From Marixanthomonas sp. SCSIO 43207 (lineage in GTDB: Bacteria; Bacteroidota; Bacteroidia; Flavobacteriales; Flavobacteriaceae), in the NCBI RefSeq assembly GCF_019904255.1, contig NZ_CP063203.1:496001-560000 (forward strand): a stretch of 64,000 nucleotides of DNA. Direction: 5' to 3'. Under the pieces are notes generated by a model that saw nothing but the letters and a program-made list of their open reading frames with translations, made no database searches and was not told the DNA's origin. Of the stretch, positions 52,201-61,259 are shown in pieces. The number at the start of each line of letters is the position of its first letter. Position 1 is the stretch's first letter. The position numbers were made by a program, and so were the translations under genes.

Positions 52201-54504
52201 CTATTTTTGCTGTTTCATTGCTTCTTTTTTACGCTTTTCTTTTTGTTGCGCATCGACTACCGAAACAGCAGCCATATTAACAATTTCATCCACACTTGCG
52301 CCCAATTGAAGAATATGTACAGGTTTTCTCATCCCCAACATAATTGGACCAATAGATTCTACTCCATTCAATTCTTTTAAAAGCTTATAATTACTGTTTG
52401 CAGAATCTAGATTTGGAAATATCAACGCATTTACTTTTTTTCCTGCGAGTTTTGAAAAAGGAAATTTTTTCTGAAGCAAATCGGGGTTTAAAGCAAAATC
52501 TGTTTGCAACTCGCCATCTACGTGCATATCTGGCACTATTTTATGCAAATAGTCTACAGCTTCTTTTACCTTGGTAGCATGAGGATCTTTTGACGAACCA
52601 AAATTTGCATAAGAAACCATTGCAATTACAGGAGTTAACCCAAACATTTTCATAGTATAATTGGTCATTTGAGCAATTTTGGCCAATTCTTTTGCAGTAG
52701 GATCAATATTGATAGAGGTATCTGAAATAAACAATGGCCCTCTTTTGGTCAACATTAAGTTGGTTGTAGCCACTTTACTTACACCTTCAAATCTCCCGAT
52801 AGTTTCTAAAACAGGTCTAACTACCGAAGGATACGCTCTTGAATATCCAGAGATCATAGAATCTGCATCACCTTCGTTCACCATCATTGCTGCAAAATAA
52901 TTGCGCTCACGCATTAATTTTTGGGCATCGTACAGGGTGATACCGCTTCGTCTTCTGTTTTTCCAATGTTTTTCTGCATAATAATTGCGTTTTGCTTCTT
53001 GTTCATCAGATTTTGGGTCAATAATTTCCAATCCGTTAAGATCAAACTCTATTTGCTCCATCAATTCTAAAATGATTTCTTTTCTACCAAGCAAAACAGG
53101 TATTCCTATTCCTTCCTCGTGTACTATTTGTGCGGCTTTAAGAACATCTAGGTGATCGGCTTCAGCAAAAACAATACGCTTAGGATTGGTACGAGCACGA
53201 TTCAACAACAACCGAATCATTTTATTATCGCTTCCCATGCGTTCAAAAAGTTCATCTTCATACTTCTGCCAATTGGTAATCTCTTCGGTTGCCACTCCAC
53301 TCTCCATTGCAGCTTTTGCTACAGCAGGTGGCACTGCAGCAATTAATCTAGGGTCAAAAGGTTTTGGTATAATATAATCTCTACCAAACATCAATTTTGT
53401 CTCACCATAAGCTATGTTTACTTGCTCAGGAACAGCTTCTTTGGCTAACTCTGCTAAGGCTTTAACAGCAGCCATTTTCATTTCTTCATTAATTTTGGTG
53501 GCTCTTACATCTAGCGCACCTCTAAAAATAAATGGAAACCCTAACACGTTATTTACTTGATTAGGATGATCACTACGTCCTGTTGCCATAATAATATCTT
53601 CACGAGTTTTTATGGCCAAATCATAATCTATCTCGGGGTTTGGGTTTGCCATGGCAAAAACTATTGGATTGTCTGCCATGCTTTTTAGCATCTCTGGACT
53701 TACAATATCTGCAATTGAAAGCCCCACAAAAACATCTGCATTTTTCATTGCTTCTTCCAGAGTGTCAATTTTTCTTGCAGTAGCAAACTCTGCTTTTTCT
53801 TCTGAAAGTGCATCTCTATCTTTTCTAATTACCCCTTTACTGTCAAGCATGACAATATTTTCTGCTTTTGCTCCAAATGACTTATATAATCGGGTGCAAG
53901 AAACAGCTGCGGCTCCGGCTCCACTAATCACAATAGAAACATCTTCTATATTTTTATCTGCAAGCTCTAGTGCGTTTAATAAAGCAGCGGCCGAGATAAT
54001 AGCTGTACCATGTTGATCATCATGCATCACCGGAATATCCAACTCTTCTTTCAACCTACGTTCAATCTCAAAAGCTTCTGGAGCTTTTATATCTTCTAGA
54101 TTAATTCCGCCGAAGGTTGGTGCAATATTTTTTACTGTTTCTATAAACTCATCAATATTCTCAGTGTTCACTTCAATATCAAAAACATCAATATCTGCAA
54201 AGATTTTAAACAACAAGCCTTTCCCTTCCATTACAGGTTTTGAGGCCTCCGGACCTATATTTCCAAGACCTAAAACAGCTGTACCATTAGAAATTACTGC
54301 TACAAGGTTGCCTTTATTAGTATACTTATATACGTTATTTGTTTCTTTTTCAATTTCTAAACACGGCTCTGCCACACCTGGTGAATATGCTAGTGACAGA
54401 TCACGCTGTGTTGCATATTTTTTTGAAGGAACTACTTGTATTTTTCCAGGTTTAGGCTTTGCATGATATACTAAGGCCTCGCGACGTCTACTTTCTTTGC
54501 TCAT
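52201..54504 (-). CDS. maeB: NADP-dependent malic enzyme fused to phosphotransacetylase-like domain
   Basis: A 767-residue protein. The N-terminal malic enzyme domain (about 1-430) has SLAYSPGVAEPC, KVMEGKG-like PVMEGKGLLFK, DIDVFDIE, the HDDQHGTA block and the NAD(P) site VISGAGAAAVSC. The C-terminal phosphate acetyltransferase-like domain (about 430-760) has KRIVFAEADH and NLMLTKRGPLFISDTSINID. It decarboxylates malate to pyruvate and makes NADPH. The C-terminal half is regulatory in known MaeB enzymes rather than catalytic. The length matches that class. Confidence 0.95.
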   Translation of the reverse strand: MSKESRRREALVYHAKPKPGKIQVVPSKKYATQRDLSLAYSPGVAEPCLEIEKETNNVYKYTNKGNLVAVISNGTAVLGLGNIGPEASKPVMEGKGLLFKIFADIDVFDIEVNTENIDEFIETVKNIAPTFGGINLEDIKAPEAFEIERRLKEELDIPVMHDDQHGTAIISAAALLNALELADKNIEDVSIVISGAGAAAVSCTRLYKSFGAKAENIVMLDSKGVIRKDRDALSEEKAEFATARKIDTLEEAMKNADVFVGLSIADIVSPEMLKSMADNPIVFAMANPNPEIDYDLAIKTREDIIMATGRSDHPNQVNNVLGFPFIFRGALDVRATKINEEMKMAAVKALAELAKEAVPEQVNIAYGETKLMFGRDYIIPKPFDPRLIAAVPPAVAKAAMESGVATEEITNWQKYEDELFERMGSDNKMIRLLLNRARTNPKRIVFAEADHLDVLKAAQIVHEEGIGIPVLLGRKEIILELMEQIEFDLNGLEIIDPKSDEQEAKRNYYAEKHWKNRRRSGITLYDAQKLMRERNYFAAMMVNEGDADSMISGYSRAYPSVVRPVLETIGRFEGVSKVATTNLMLTKRGPLFISDTSINIDPTAKELAKIAQMTNYTMKMFGLTPVIAMVSYANFGSSKDPHATKVKEAVDYLHKIVPDMHVDGELQTDFALNPDLLQKKFPFSKLAGKKVNALIFPNLDSANSNYKLLKELNGVESIGPIMLGMRKPVHILQLGASVDEIVNMAAVSVVDAQQKEKRKKEAMKQQK

Positions 54505-54519
54505 AACGGGAATTTTTTT

Positions 54520-54533
54520 CCATTAATTAATGG
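54520..54533. promoter_or_regulatory. 14-base palindrome in the malic enzyme leader
   Basis: CCATTAATTAATGG is a perfect palindrome between the -7 element and the start codon, 15 bases before the ATG. It could be a binding site for a dimeric repressor. Confidence 0.35.
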
Positions 54534-54541
54534 TTGACATA

Positions 54542-54549
54542 CAAAGTTA
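54542..54549 (-). promoter_or_regulatory. Promoter -7 element of the malic enzyme gene
   Basis: TAACTTTG on the minus strand fits TAnnTTTG exactly, 37 bases before the ATG. No TTG is visible at -33. Confidence 0.4.
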
Positions 54550-54604
54550 GCCGAGTATGTGGAATGAAGAAATTTTAAAGCATATTTTTTGAGGAAACGT
54601 AGTA

Positions 54605-55525
54605 TTATTTCAGAAATTGAATGTTTCTCTTTAAGCCTTCATACTTTGTACGTTTTACAGCACTTTTCCTGAAAATTTCATTAAAAACTTCTTTGGTAAT
54701 TTCTTCCCAATCTTCTTTAGAGTTTTGTAATAATTCAGGATGTGGATTAAAAAGCGGTTGATTATGTGGTTTACTGAAGCGATTCCAAGGGCAAACATCT
54801 TGACAAACATCACAACCAAACATCCAATCATCCATTTGGTTTGTAAACTCTGAAGGAATTTCATTTTTAAGTTCAATTGTTAAGTATGAGATACACTTGC
54901 TGCCATCTACCACATAAGGGTCTACTATGGCTTGTGTAGGGCATGCATCAATGCAAGCAGTGCAACTTCCACAGTGATCGGTTACGGGTGTGTCATATTC
55001 CAAATCTAAATCAACAATTAGTTCTGCAATAAAATAAAAAGAGCCTGTTTGTTTGGTTAATAGGTTGCTGTGTTTTCCTATCCAACCTAAACCACTTTTG
55101 GCCGCCCAAGCTTTATCCAAAACCGGTGCTGAGTCTACAAATGCGCGACCGTGAACTGCCCCTATTTCTTCTTGAATAGAATTTAAAAGTTGCTTTAATT
55201 TATCTTTAATCACGAAATGATAATCTCTTCCGTAGGCATATTTTGATATTTTATAAGAGTTTTCATTTTGTGTTTCTGAAGGAAAGTAGTTAAGCAACAA
55301 TGAAATCACACTTTTAGAATCTGGTACTAGCTTAGTTGGGTCTAATCGTTTATCAAAATGGTTTTCCATATAACGCATCTCTCCATGCATATTTTGAGTA
55401 AGCCAGTTTTCAAGACGAGGTGCTTCTTCTTCAAGAAATTGTGCTTTGCTTATACCACAGGAAAGAAAACCGAGGCGTTTGGCTTCGGTTTTTATAAATT
55501 GAGTGTGTTTGCTTTTAAGACTCAA
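54605..55525 (-). CDS. queG: QueG, epoxyqueuosine reductase
   Basis: A 306-residue cytoplasmic enzyme that reduces epoxyqueuosine to queuosine in tRNA, using cobalamin and two 4Fe-4S clusters. The cluster motifs are [18 protein letters not shown] and [13 protein letters not shown]. The B12-side residues [29 protein letters not shown] are conserved. The length is slightly shorter than E. coli QueG because the C-terminal HEAT-like extension is absent, as in many Bacteroidota. Its start overlaps the ruvB stop by 4 bases, so the two are co-transcribed. Confidence 0.94.
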   Translation of the reverse strand: MSLKSKHTQFIKTEAKRLGFLSCGISKAQFLEEEAPRLENWLTQNMHGEMRYMENHFDKRLDPTKLVPDSKSVISLLLNYFPSETQNENSYKISKYAYGRDYHFVIKDKLKQLLNSIQEEIGAVHGRAFVDSAPVLDKAWAAKSGLGWIGKHSNLLTKQTGSFYFIAELIVDLDLEYDTPVTDHCGSCTACIDACPTQAIVDPYVVDGSKCISYLTIELKNEIPSEFTNQMDDWMFGCDVCQDVCPWNRFSKPHNQPLFNPHPELLQNSKEDWEEITKEVFNEIFRKSAVKRTKYEGLKRNIQFLK

Positions 55526-56544
55526 AACAAGCCTCCTTGCGTTCCATTTTTAGTTTTACCTAAGTGTTTATAGGCTGCTGCTGTAACTTCTCTTCCGCGA
55601 GGTGTTCGTACTATAAATCCTTGCTGAATTAAAAAGGGTTCATAAACTTCTTCAATTGTTTCTGGGCTTTCTGAAACTGCTGTTGCAATGGTGGTAATCC
55701 CTACGGGGCCTCCTTTAAATTTATCAATTAGTGTGGTTAAAATTTTATTATCCATTTCGTCCAACCCAAAAGCATCAACATTTAATGCTTTTAATGCAAA
55801 TTTTGAAATCTTGATATCAATTTTACCATTCCCTTTTATTTGTGCAAAATCACGAACTCTTCGCAAAAGTGCGTTGGCAATACGTGGGGTTCCTCTACTT
55901 CTACCGGCAATTTCAATAGCTGCTTCCATAGAAATTGGGACGTTTAATATACCTGCACTTCGCTGGACAATTTCGGTTAATAATTCGGTGGTGTAATATT
56001 GCAATCTAGAGGAAATACCAAATCGTGCTCGCATAGGAGCTGTTAATAACCCAGAACGAGTGGTTGCTCCAATTAATGTGAATGGGTTTAAATTTATTTG
56101 AACCGTACGCGCATTGGGTCCGGTTTCAATCATAATATCAATTTTATAATCCTCCATTGCAGAATATAAATATTCTTCAACAATAGGACTTAAACGATGA
56201 ATCTCATCAATGAATAAAACATCTCTATCTTCAAGATTGGTAAGCAATCCGGCTAAATCTCCAGGCTTATCTAAAACAGGACCTGAAGTTACTTTTATTC
56301 CTACTTGTAATTCATTTGCTAGAATGTGAGCAAGAGTAGTTTTACCCAGACCAGGAGGTCCATGAAACAAGGTATGATCTAATGCCTCGTCTCTATAATT
56401 AGCTGCCTTTACAAATACCTGAAGGTTTTCCAAAGCTTGATCTTGCCCTGTAAAATCATCAAATGTGAGTGGACGTAGTTTTTTTTCTAAATCTACTTCT
56501 TGCGGAGATAGATTTTCTCCTGTGGGATCCAGATGTTCGTTCAT
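55522..56544 (-). CDS. ruvB: RuvB, Holliday junction branch-migration ATPase
   Basis: A 340-residue AAA+ helicase motor. The ATG at 56544 yields [34 protein letters not shown], the normal start; the longer frame would run into the intergenic hairpins. Walker [13 protein letters not shown], Walker [11 protein letters not shown], sensor [18 protein letters not shown] and the C-terminal winged helix ([17 protein letters not shown]) are present. A -7 element ends only 4 bases before the ATG, so the message may be leaderless. Confidence 0.96.
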   Translation of the reverse strand: MNEHLDPTGENLSPQEVDLEKKLRPLTFDDFTGQDQALENLQVFVKAANYRDEALDHTLFHGPPGLGKTTLAHILANELQVGIKVTSGPVLDKPGDLAGLLTNLEDRDVLFIDEIHRLSPIVEEYLYSAMEDYKIDIMIETGPNARTVQINLNPFTLIGATTRSGLLTAPMRARFGISSRLQYYTTELLTEIVQRSAGILNVPISMEAAIEIAGRSRGTPRIANALLRRVRDFAQIKGNGKIDIKISKFALKALNVDAFGLDEMDNKILTTLIDKFKGGPVGITTIATAVSESPETIEEVYEPFLIQQGFIVRTPRGREVTAAAYKHLGKTKNGTQGGLF

Positions 56545-56548
56545 AAAA

Positions 56549-56556
56549 CAAATATA
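56549..56556 (-). promoter_or_regulatory. Promoter -7 element next to the ruvB start
   Basis: TATATTTG on the minus strand fits TAnnTTTG exactly and ends 4 bases before the ATG. There is no -33 TTG. If used, transcription would begin at or very near the start codon. Confidence 0.4.
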
Positions 56557-56602
56557 CAAAGTGTTATCATAGAAAAATAAAATACCTCCTTGAAGAAAAG
56601 CT

Positions 56603-56679
56603 TTAAAAAAGAAAACCGCACTCCTCCTCAAAAAGTGCGGTTATATAAAATCAGTAAACTCCCCATTTTACTAATTCAA
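56603..56679 (-). ncRNA. Candidate small RNA, unit A (next to ruvB)
   Basis: Minus-strand unit of about 75 nt. Hairpin 1 is AGTAAA/TTTACT around a loop that reads ATGGGGAG on the transcript (56653-56672). Hairpin 2 is AACCGCACT/AGTGCGGTT (56614-56642), followed on the minus strand by TTCTTTTTTAAAG, a terminator. A possible promoter lies at 56685-56716. It has the same order of parts as unit B, with different stem bases. No open frame of note is present. Function is unknown. Confidence 0.45.
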
Positions 56680-56684
56680 ATCTT

Positions 56685-56716
56685 TAAAAATAGAATGTTT
56701 TAGAGATTGCTTCCAA
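56685..56716 (-). promoter_or_regulatory. Possible promoter of small RNA unit A
   Basis: On the minus strand, TTG (56716-56714), a 21-base spacer and TATTTTTA (56692-56685), one base off TAnnTTTG. The start would be near 56679. Confidence 0.35.
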
Positions 56717-56733
56717 TACCCAATTTTGGGTAT
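56716..56733. promoter_or_regulatory. 18-base inverted repeat between the two small RNA units
   Basis: ATACCCAA, TT, TTGGGTAT: eight-base complementary arms. It touches the -33 TTG of unit A and lies about 10 bases beyond the T-tract of unit B. It has no T-tract of its own, so an operator is a reasonable reading. Confidence 0.35.
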
Positions 56734-56741
56734 ATTTTGTA

Positions 56742-56816
56742 AAAAATATAAAAGCCGCACTCAGAAAGTACGGCTTTTACAGTTACAAAGTCCCCACACT
56801 TTGTCCCTAATCGTTG
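56742..56816 (-). ncRNA. Candidate small RNA, unit B (next to coxA)
   Basis: Minus-strand unit of about 75 nt behind an exact promoter (56823-56853). Hairpin 1 is ACAAAGT/ACTTTGT around a loop reading GTGGGG on the transcript (56785-56804). Hairpin 2 is TAAAAGCCG/CGGCTTTTA, continued by ACT/AGT after one mismatch (56749-56779), and is followed by TATTTTTTAC, an intrinsic terminator. There is no coding frame. Function and family are unknown; a search against Rfam (for example Flavo-1) would be needed. Confidence 0.5.
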
Positions 56817-56822
56817 ATACAT

Positions 56823-56853
56823 CAAATATAGTAATAAAGAGAAAAGAAGTCAA
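56823..56853 (-). promoter_or_regulatory. Promoter of small RNA unit B
   Basis: On the minus strand, TTG (56853-56851), a 20-base spacer and TATATTTG (56830-56823) match the consensus exactly. No gene starts within 270 bases downstream, which is why a non-coding product is proposed. Confidence 0.6.
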
Positions 56854-56880
56854 TACGTAATAATACGTAAATTAATGCCT

Positions 56881-56924
56881 AAAATTTAAAAAGCCTTTCA
56901 AATTTGAAAGGCTTTTTAAATTTT
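56881..56924 (-). terminator. Terminator of the act-cox operon, a 44-base perfect palindrome
   Basis: The 22 bases of each half are exact complements, with the centre at CTTTCAAATTTGAAAG and outer AAAATTTAAAAAGCC. It lies 11 bases after the coxA stop on the minus strand and has a T-run at either end of the hairpin. Confidence 0.85.
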
Positions 56925-56935
56925 ATGTAGAAAAG

Positions 56936-58762
56936 TTAGTGGTTCAACTCTTCCTCATTATCTCTCAACGGAACATTTTGAGGTATAAAATCTTGTCCAG
57001 GAATTACATAATCTGTTTCATCCTTGTTTAATTTACTATAGTCATATGCCCAACGATAAACGTGTGGAATAGGACCATCCCAGTTTCCGTGTATGTGTTT
57101 TAATTCTGTTGTCCATTCTAAAGTTGTAGCATTCCAAGGGTTTTTTGAACCTTTTTTTCCGTAGAAAATAGAGTAGAAAAAGTTATATAAGAAAACTACT
57201 TGAGCTGCAGCGGTAATAATTGCAAAAATTGTAATTACAACATTAATATCTGCTAAGTCATCAAAGTATGGGAAATTTGTATTGGTATAATAACGTCTAG
57301 GTAATCCCGCCATTCCAACAAAGTGCATTGGGAAGAAAACCCCATACGCTCCAATTGCCGTAATCCAAAAATGAACATAACCTAAGTTTTTGCTCATCAA
57401 GCGACCTTCAAACATTTTAGGGAACCAATGATATACACCTGCCAATAAACCATATACAGCAGAGATACCCATAACTAAGTGGAAGTGAGCAATAACAAAG
57501 TATGTATCGTGTACATTAATATCAAGTGCACTATCACCAAGTATAATACCCGTTAATCCTCCTGTTATAAATGTTGACACAAAAGCAATACTAAATAACA
57601 TTGCCGTGTTCATTTGGAGGTTACCTTTCCATATTGTGGTTATCCAGTTAAATGCTTTTACAGCTGAAGGTATTGCGATCAATAAGGTTGTAAAGGTAAA
57701 TACCGAACCTAAGAATGGATTCATCCCTGAAACGAACATATGGTGACCCCATACAATAGTTGAAAGGAATGCAATTGCCAAGATAGAAGCTACCATCGCT
57801 CGATAACCGAAAATAGGTTTACGAGAATTAGTAGACATTACTTCTGAAACAATACCCATCGCTGGAAGTATTACAATATATACTTCAGGGTGACCTAAAA
57901 ACCAGAAAAGGTGTTCAAACAATACAGGTGATCCGCCTTGGTTGTGAAGCACTTCTCCAGCTATATAAATATCTGATAAGAAAAATGACGTTCCGAAACT
58001 TCTATCCATTATAAGCATCAAAGCTGCCGATAATAAAACCGGGAATGAAACAACACCAATAATTGCTGTTACAAAAAATGCCCATATTGTTAAAGGAAGG
58101 CGCGTCATAGACATTCCTTTAGTACGAAGGTTTAATGTTGTTACAATATAATTTAATGACCCTAATAAAGAGGATGCAATAAAGATAGCGAGTGATACTA
58201 ACCACAATGTCATTCCAGCACCAGATCCCGGTATAGCTTGTGGTAATGCACTTAATGGAGGATATATTGTCCATCCAGCTGAAGCAGGTCCTGCCTCAAC
58301 AAATAGAGACAACACCATTATTACACTAGAAGTGAAGAACAACCAGTAAGACACCATATTAAGAAAACCAGATGCCATATCTCGTGCTCCAATTTGTAAT
58401 GGTATCAATAAGTTACTAAATGTACCACTTAATCCTGCTGTTAACACAAAGAAAACCATAATGGTACCGTGAATGGTAACAAGTGCTAAATAAACACTTG
58501 GGTCCATCACACCGCCTTCTGCCCATTTACCTAAAAATATTTCAAATATTGTAAAAGGTTCTTCTGGCCATGCAATTTGCATTCTGAATAGAATAGACAT
58601 TAAAATACCTATAATCCCCATAAAAATACCAGTGATTAGGTATTGTTTTGAGATCATTTTATGGTCTGTACTAAATATATATTTAGTTATAAATGTCTGT
58701 TTGTGATGATGTCCGTGATCATCGTGGTGATCTACTGCTAAATCTTCTGCGTGTGCTGACAT
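56936..58762 (-). CDS. coxA: Cytochrome c oxidase subunit I
   Basis: A 608-residue catalytic subunit that reduces O2 and pumps protons. Twelve or more helices are visible. Heme and copper ligands are present: HGTIMVFFVLTAGLSG, WFLGHPEVYIVILPAMG (His and the cross-linked Tyr), WGHHMFVSGM and HDTYFVIAHFHLVMG. The N-terminus is His/Asp rich (VDHHDDHGHHHKQ). The C-terminus is soluble. It lies 18 bases after subunit II and is the last gene of the act-cox run, closed by the palindrome at 56881-56924. Confidence 0.97.
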   Translation of the reverse strand: MSAHAEDLAVDHHDDHGHHHKQTFITKYIFSTDHKMISKQYLITGIFMGIIGILMSILFRMQIAWPEEPFTIFEIFLGKWAEGGVMDPSVYLALVTIHGTIMVFFVLTAGLSGTFSNLLIPLQIGARDMASGFLNMVSYWLFFTSSVIMVLSLFVEAGPASAGWTIYPPLSALPQAIPGSGAGMTLWLVSLAIFIASSLLGSLNYIVTTLNLRTKGMSMTRLPLTIWAFFVTAIIGVVSFPVLLSAALMLIMDRSFGTSFFLSDIYIAGEVLHNQGGSPVLFEHLFWFLGHPEVYIVILPAMGIVSEVMSTNSRKPIFGYRAMVASILAIAFLSTIVWGHHMFVSGMNPFLGSVFTFTTLLIAIPSAVKAFNWITTIWKGNLQMNTAMLFSIAFVSTFITGGLTGIILGDSALDINVHDTYFVIAHFHLVMGISAVYGLLAGVYHWFPKMFEGRLMSKNLGYVHFWITAIGAYGVFFPMHFVGMAGLPRRYYTNTNFPYFDDLADINVVITIFAIITAAAQVVFLYNFFYSIFYGKKGSKNPWNATTLEWTTELKHIHGNWDGPIPHVYRWAYDYSKLNKDETDYVIPGQDFIPQNVPLRDNEEELNH

Positions 58763-58780
58763 ATCTTTTATGCTATAATT

Positions 58781-59845
58781 TTATTGTTCTTTTAAAACTT
58801 CGGCCATATCTGGTTGTTCTGCCAACCATGCCTCATAATCTTCTTGTGACTCTACTATAATCTTCATCTGCATATTATAGTGACTTATTCCACAAATTTT
58901 GTTACATAGTAATAGGTAATCAAATTCATATGGATCTAAAGGAGCTTCACCTTTTGCCGCAAGCTCTTTACTATTTTGTCTTCTTAACTCGTTAATGTGT
59001 CTTACTTTTTCAACAACATCATCTTTTTGCCTCATTTCTTCAGTTGTAATTGTTGGCGTAAAAGCAAATTGTGTTACCATACCAGGAACACAGTTCATTT
59101 GTGCTCTAAAGTGTGGCATATATGCTGAGTGCAAAACATCTTGTGAACGCATCTTAAATAATACTTTTCTTCCTACCGGAAGGTGTAATTCATTCACAAC
59201 TTTATCGTCTTGAGCGTTAGGATCTGAAGCATCTACCCCTAATTGATTAACTCCTTCAATTAAACGTACATTTGCTTCTCCTAGGGTATTATCTTCTCCA
59301 GCGTAACGAGCTCTCCAATCAAATTGATAAGCGTACAGTTCTACAACTAATGGATCATCCTCTTCACTTACATTCATAATATCTGTCCACGTAAAGAGAC
59401 CGTAAATAATAAGACCTGCTAGAACAATTACAGGAATAATGGTCCAAATAAATTCAAGTTTGTCATTGTCTGCATAGAAAACAGCTTTTTTACCTTTTTC
59501 GCCTCTATATTTAAAAGCGAAGGTAAGAAGCAACCAATGTGTAAGTATACCAACGAAGAAAATTATAATCATTGATATTAACATTAGATTGTCGGTTTGA
59601 GATCCGTGCTCTGATGCAGATTCTGGCAGAAGAACATCTCCCCACTTCCAAAAACATACGATTGCTAAAACGTATAGGAAGACAAGGAACATTACCATAA
59701 GGTAACCATTAATTTTATTGTCTTTATCTGATGCTATTTCTCCAGTATCTGTCTGTTTGGTATTTGACATTTCAAATATCTTGGTCATTTGCCAAACAGC
59801 AACTCCAAAAAGAATAATTACTAATACAACTAAAAATGCGGTCAT
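58781..59845 (-). CDS. coxB: Cytochrome c oxidase subunit II
   Basis: A 354-residue subunit with three hydrophobic helices (about 1-16, 47-67 and 85-112) and a periplasmic CuA cupredoxin domain. Ligands are His in VLHSAYMPHFRAQMN, and CNKICGISHYNM with both Cys, His and Met. The residue between the cysteines is Lys where Glu is usual; that position binds copper through its backbone, so activity need not suffer. No heme c site is present. It accepts electrons delivered from alternative complex III and hands them to coxA. Confidence 0.95.
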   Translation of the reverse strand: MTAFLVVLVIILFGVAVWQMTKIFEMSNTKQTDTGEIASDKDNKINGYLMVMFLVFLYVLAIVCFWKWGDVLLPESASEHGSQTDNLMLISMIIIFFVGILTHWLLLTFAFKYRGEKGKKAVFYADNDKLEFIWTIIPVIVLAGLIIYGLFTWTDIMNVSEEDDPLVVELYAYQFDWRARYAGEDNTLGEANVRLIEGVNQLGVDASDPNAQDDKVVNELHLPVGRKVLFKMRSQDVLHSAYMPHFRAQMNCVPGMVTQFAFTPTITTEEMRQKDDVVEKVRHINELRRQNSKELAAKGEAPLDPYEFDYLLLCNKICGISHYNMQMKIIVESQEDYEAWLAEQPDMAEVLKEQ

Positions 59846-59869
59846 CGTTATCTGTCTCTATTCAATTAA

Positions 59870-61237
59870 TTAATAATGATAATGTTTACTTTCTTTCATA
59901 AACGGATTTCGTTTAGCTAATAATGGTGCTTTTGTTAATGCAGTAAACACAACAAACACAAATAAGCCAAAGAAAAACAATATCGATCCTATTTCTGGTA
60001 AGCCAATAAACCAAGATGCTCCTACTGTACCTGGCATTACCATAACAAATAAGTTTATATACTGGCCTACTAATATTACAATTCCTGTTAATACTACAAA
60101 CCAGTTTACACGTTTATAATCACTGTTCATTAATAACAACAATGGGAAAATGAAGTTTGTCACAAGCATTCCGAAAAATGGCAACTTATAGTCTTCAATA
60201 CGTGTTACAAAGTAAGTTACTTCTTCTGGAATGTTTGCATACCAAATAAGCATAAACTGAGAGAACCATAAATATGTCCAGAATATACTAAAGCCAAACA
60301 TAAATTTTGCCAAATCATGGATATGACTGTCGTTTACAAATTCCAAGTATCCTTGTTTTTTCAACACAATAGTTACCATTGCTATAACTGTAATGGCTGA
60401 AACCATCATACCAGCAAAAACGTACCATCCAAATAAAGTACTAAACCAGTGTGGATCAAAACTCATAATCCAGTCCCAAGACATCATAGACTCGGTTACT
60501 ATAAAAAACACTAAGAAACCTGCAGCCATCTTAAAGTTCTTTTTGAACCATCTATTGTCATCTGCATCGTCTTGTTTAAGTGAATATTTCCTAGAAAAAT
60601 ATCTGTATAAGTTCCATCCTATTAAGAATATAGCTGCTCGTATTAAGAAGAAAGGAACATTTAACCATGCGCTTTTACCTGCTATTAATTTATCATAATG
60701 AGAACTTTCAGGGTTTACCAATTCAGGATCCATCCAGTGAAATATGTGATTTACATGAAATGCTGATATCAATAATAAAACAAACATTATCACTGAGGCT
60801 ACGGGCAAATATGCCGTAATACCTTCCATAACTCTAAACAACACGGGAGACCATCCAGCCTGTGCTGCGTATTGAATACCGTAAAAAGCTAAGGTACCTA
60901 ATGCTATAAACAAAAAGAATAAACAAGCAATGTAGAGAGCAGACCAAGGTCTGTTTTGCATCTGGTGTAAAATATGTTCTAGATGAGCTTCTTCACTATC
61001 GTGTGCATTCTCACCTTGCTCACTTGCGTGGGCTTTTTCTGCACCGTGATTATCATTTACGTGAGTCTCTTCAGCTGCAGAGTGATCTGATCCATGACCA
61101 TCTCCGTGACCTGCCATCATTTCTTTAACCTCGGCTGTAGTTGAGGGAGCAGTAAGGAAACCAGACACTATCCCTATGGCTCCAACAACCATAAAAATAA
61201 TTGCAAACAGTTTTAATTTACTTGGTAGCGTATACAT
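59870..61237 (-). CDS. actF: ActF, alternative complex III membrane subunit
   Basis: A 455-residue protein with about ten transmembrane helices, homologous to the NrfD/PsrC-like membrane subunits of alternative complex III (quinol:cytochrome c oxidoreductase). Helix segments such as SWDWIMSFDPHWFSTLFGWYVFAGMMVSAITV and FGFSIFWTYLWFSQFMLIWYANIPEEVTYF are typical. After the first helix there is a His/Glu-rich loop (MAGHGDGHGSDHSAAEETH and on, residues about 40-90). It lies between actE and coxB with short gaps, so quinol oxidase and terminal oxidase are transcribed together. Confidence 0.92.
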   Translation of the reverse strand: MYTLPSKLKLFAIIFMVVGAIGIVSGFLTAPSTTAEVKEMMAGHGDGHGSDHSAAEETHVNDNHGAEKAHASEQGENAHDSEEAHLEHILHQMQNRPWSALYIACLFFLFIALGTLAFYGIQYAAQAGWSPVLFRVMEGITAYLPVASVIMFVLLLISAFHVNHIFHWMDPELVNPESSHYDKLIAGKSAWLNVPFFLIRAAIFLIGWNLYRYFSRKYSLKQDDADDNRWFKKNFKMAAGFLVFFIVTESMMSWDWIMSFDPHWFSTLFGWYVFAGMMVSAITVIAMVTIVLKKQGYLEFVNDSHIHDLAKFMFGFSIFWTYLWFSQFMLIWYANIPEEVTYFVTRIEDYKLPFFGMLVTNFIFPLLLLMNSDYKRVNWFVVLTGIVILVGQYINLFVMVMPGTVGASWFIGLPEIGSILFFFGLFVFVVFTALTKAPLLAKRNPFMKESKHYHY

Positions 61238-61259
61238 AACTATCTATTCTCTTTATTCT

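Noticed and set aside
53651-54016. 121-codon plus-strand frame within the malic enzyme gene
   Set aside because: Shadow of a well-conserved gene on the opposite strand; Ser/Ala-rich translation without a domain.
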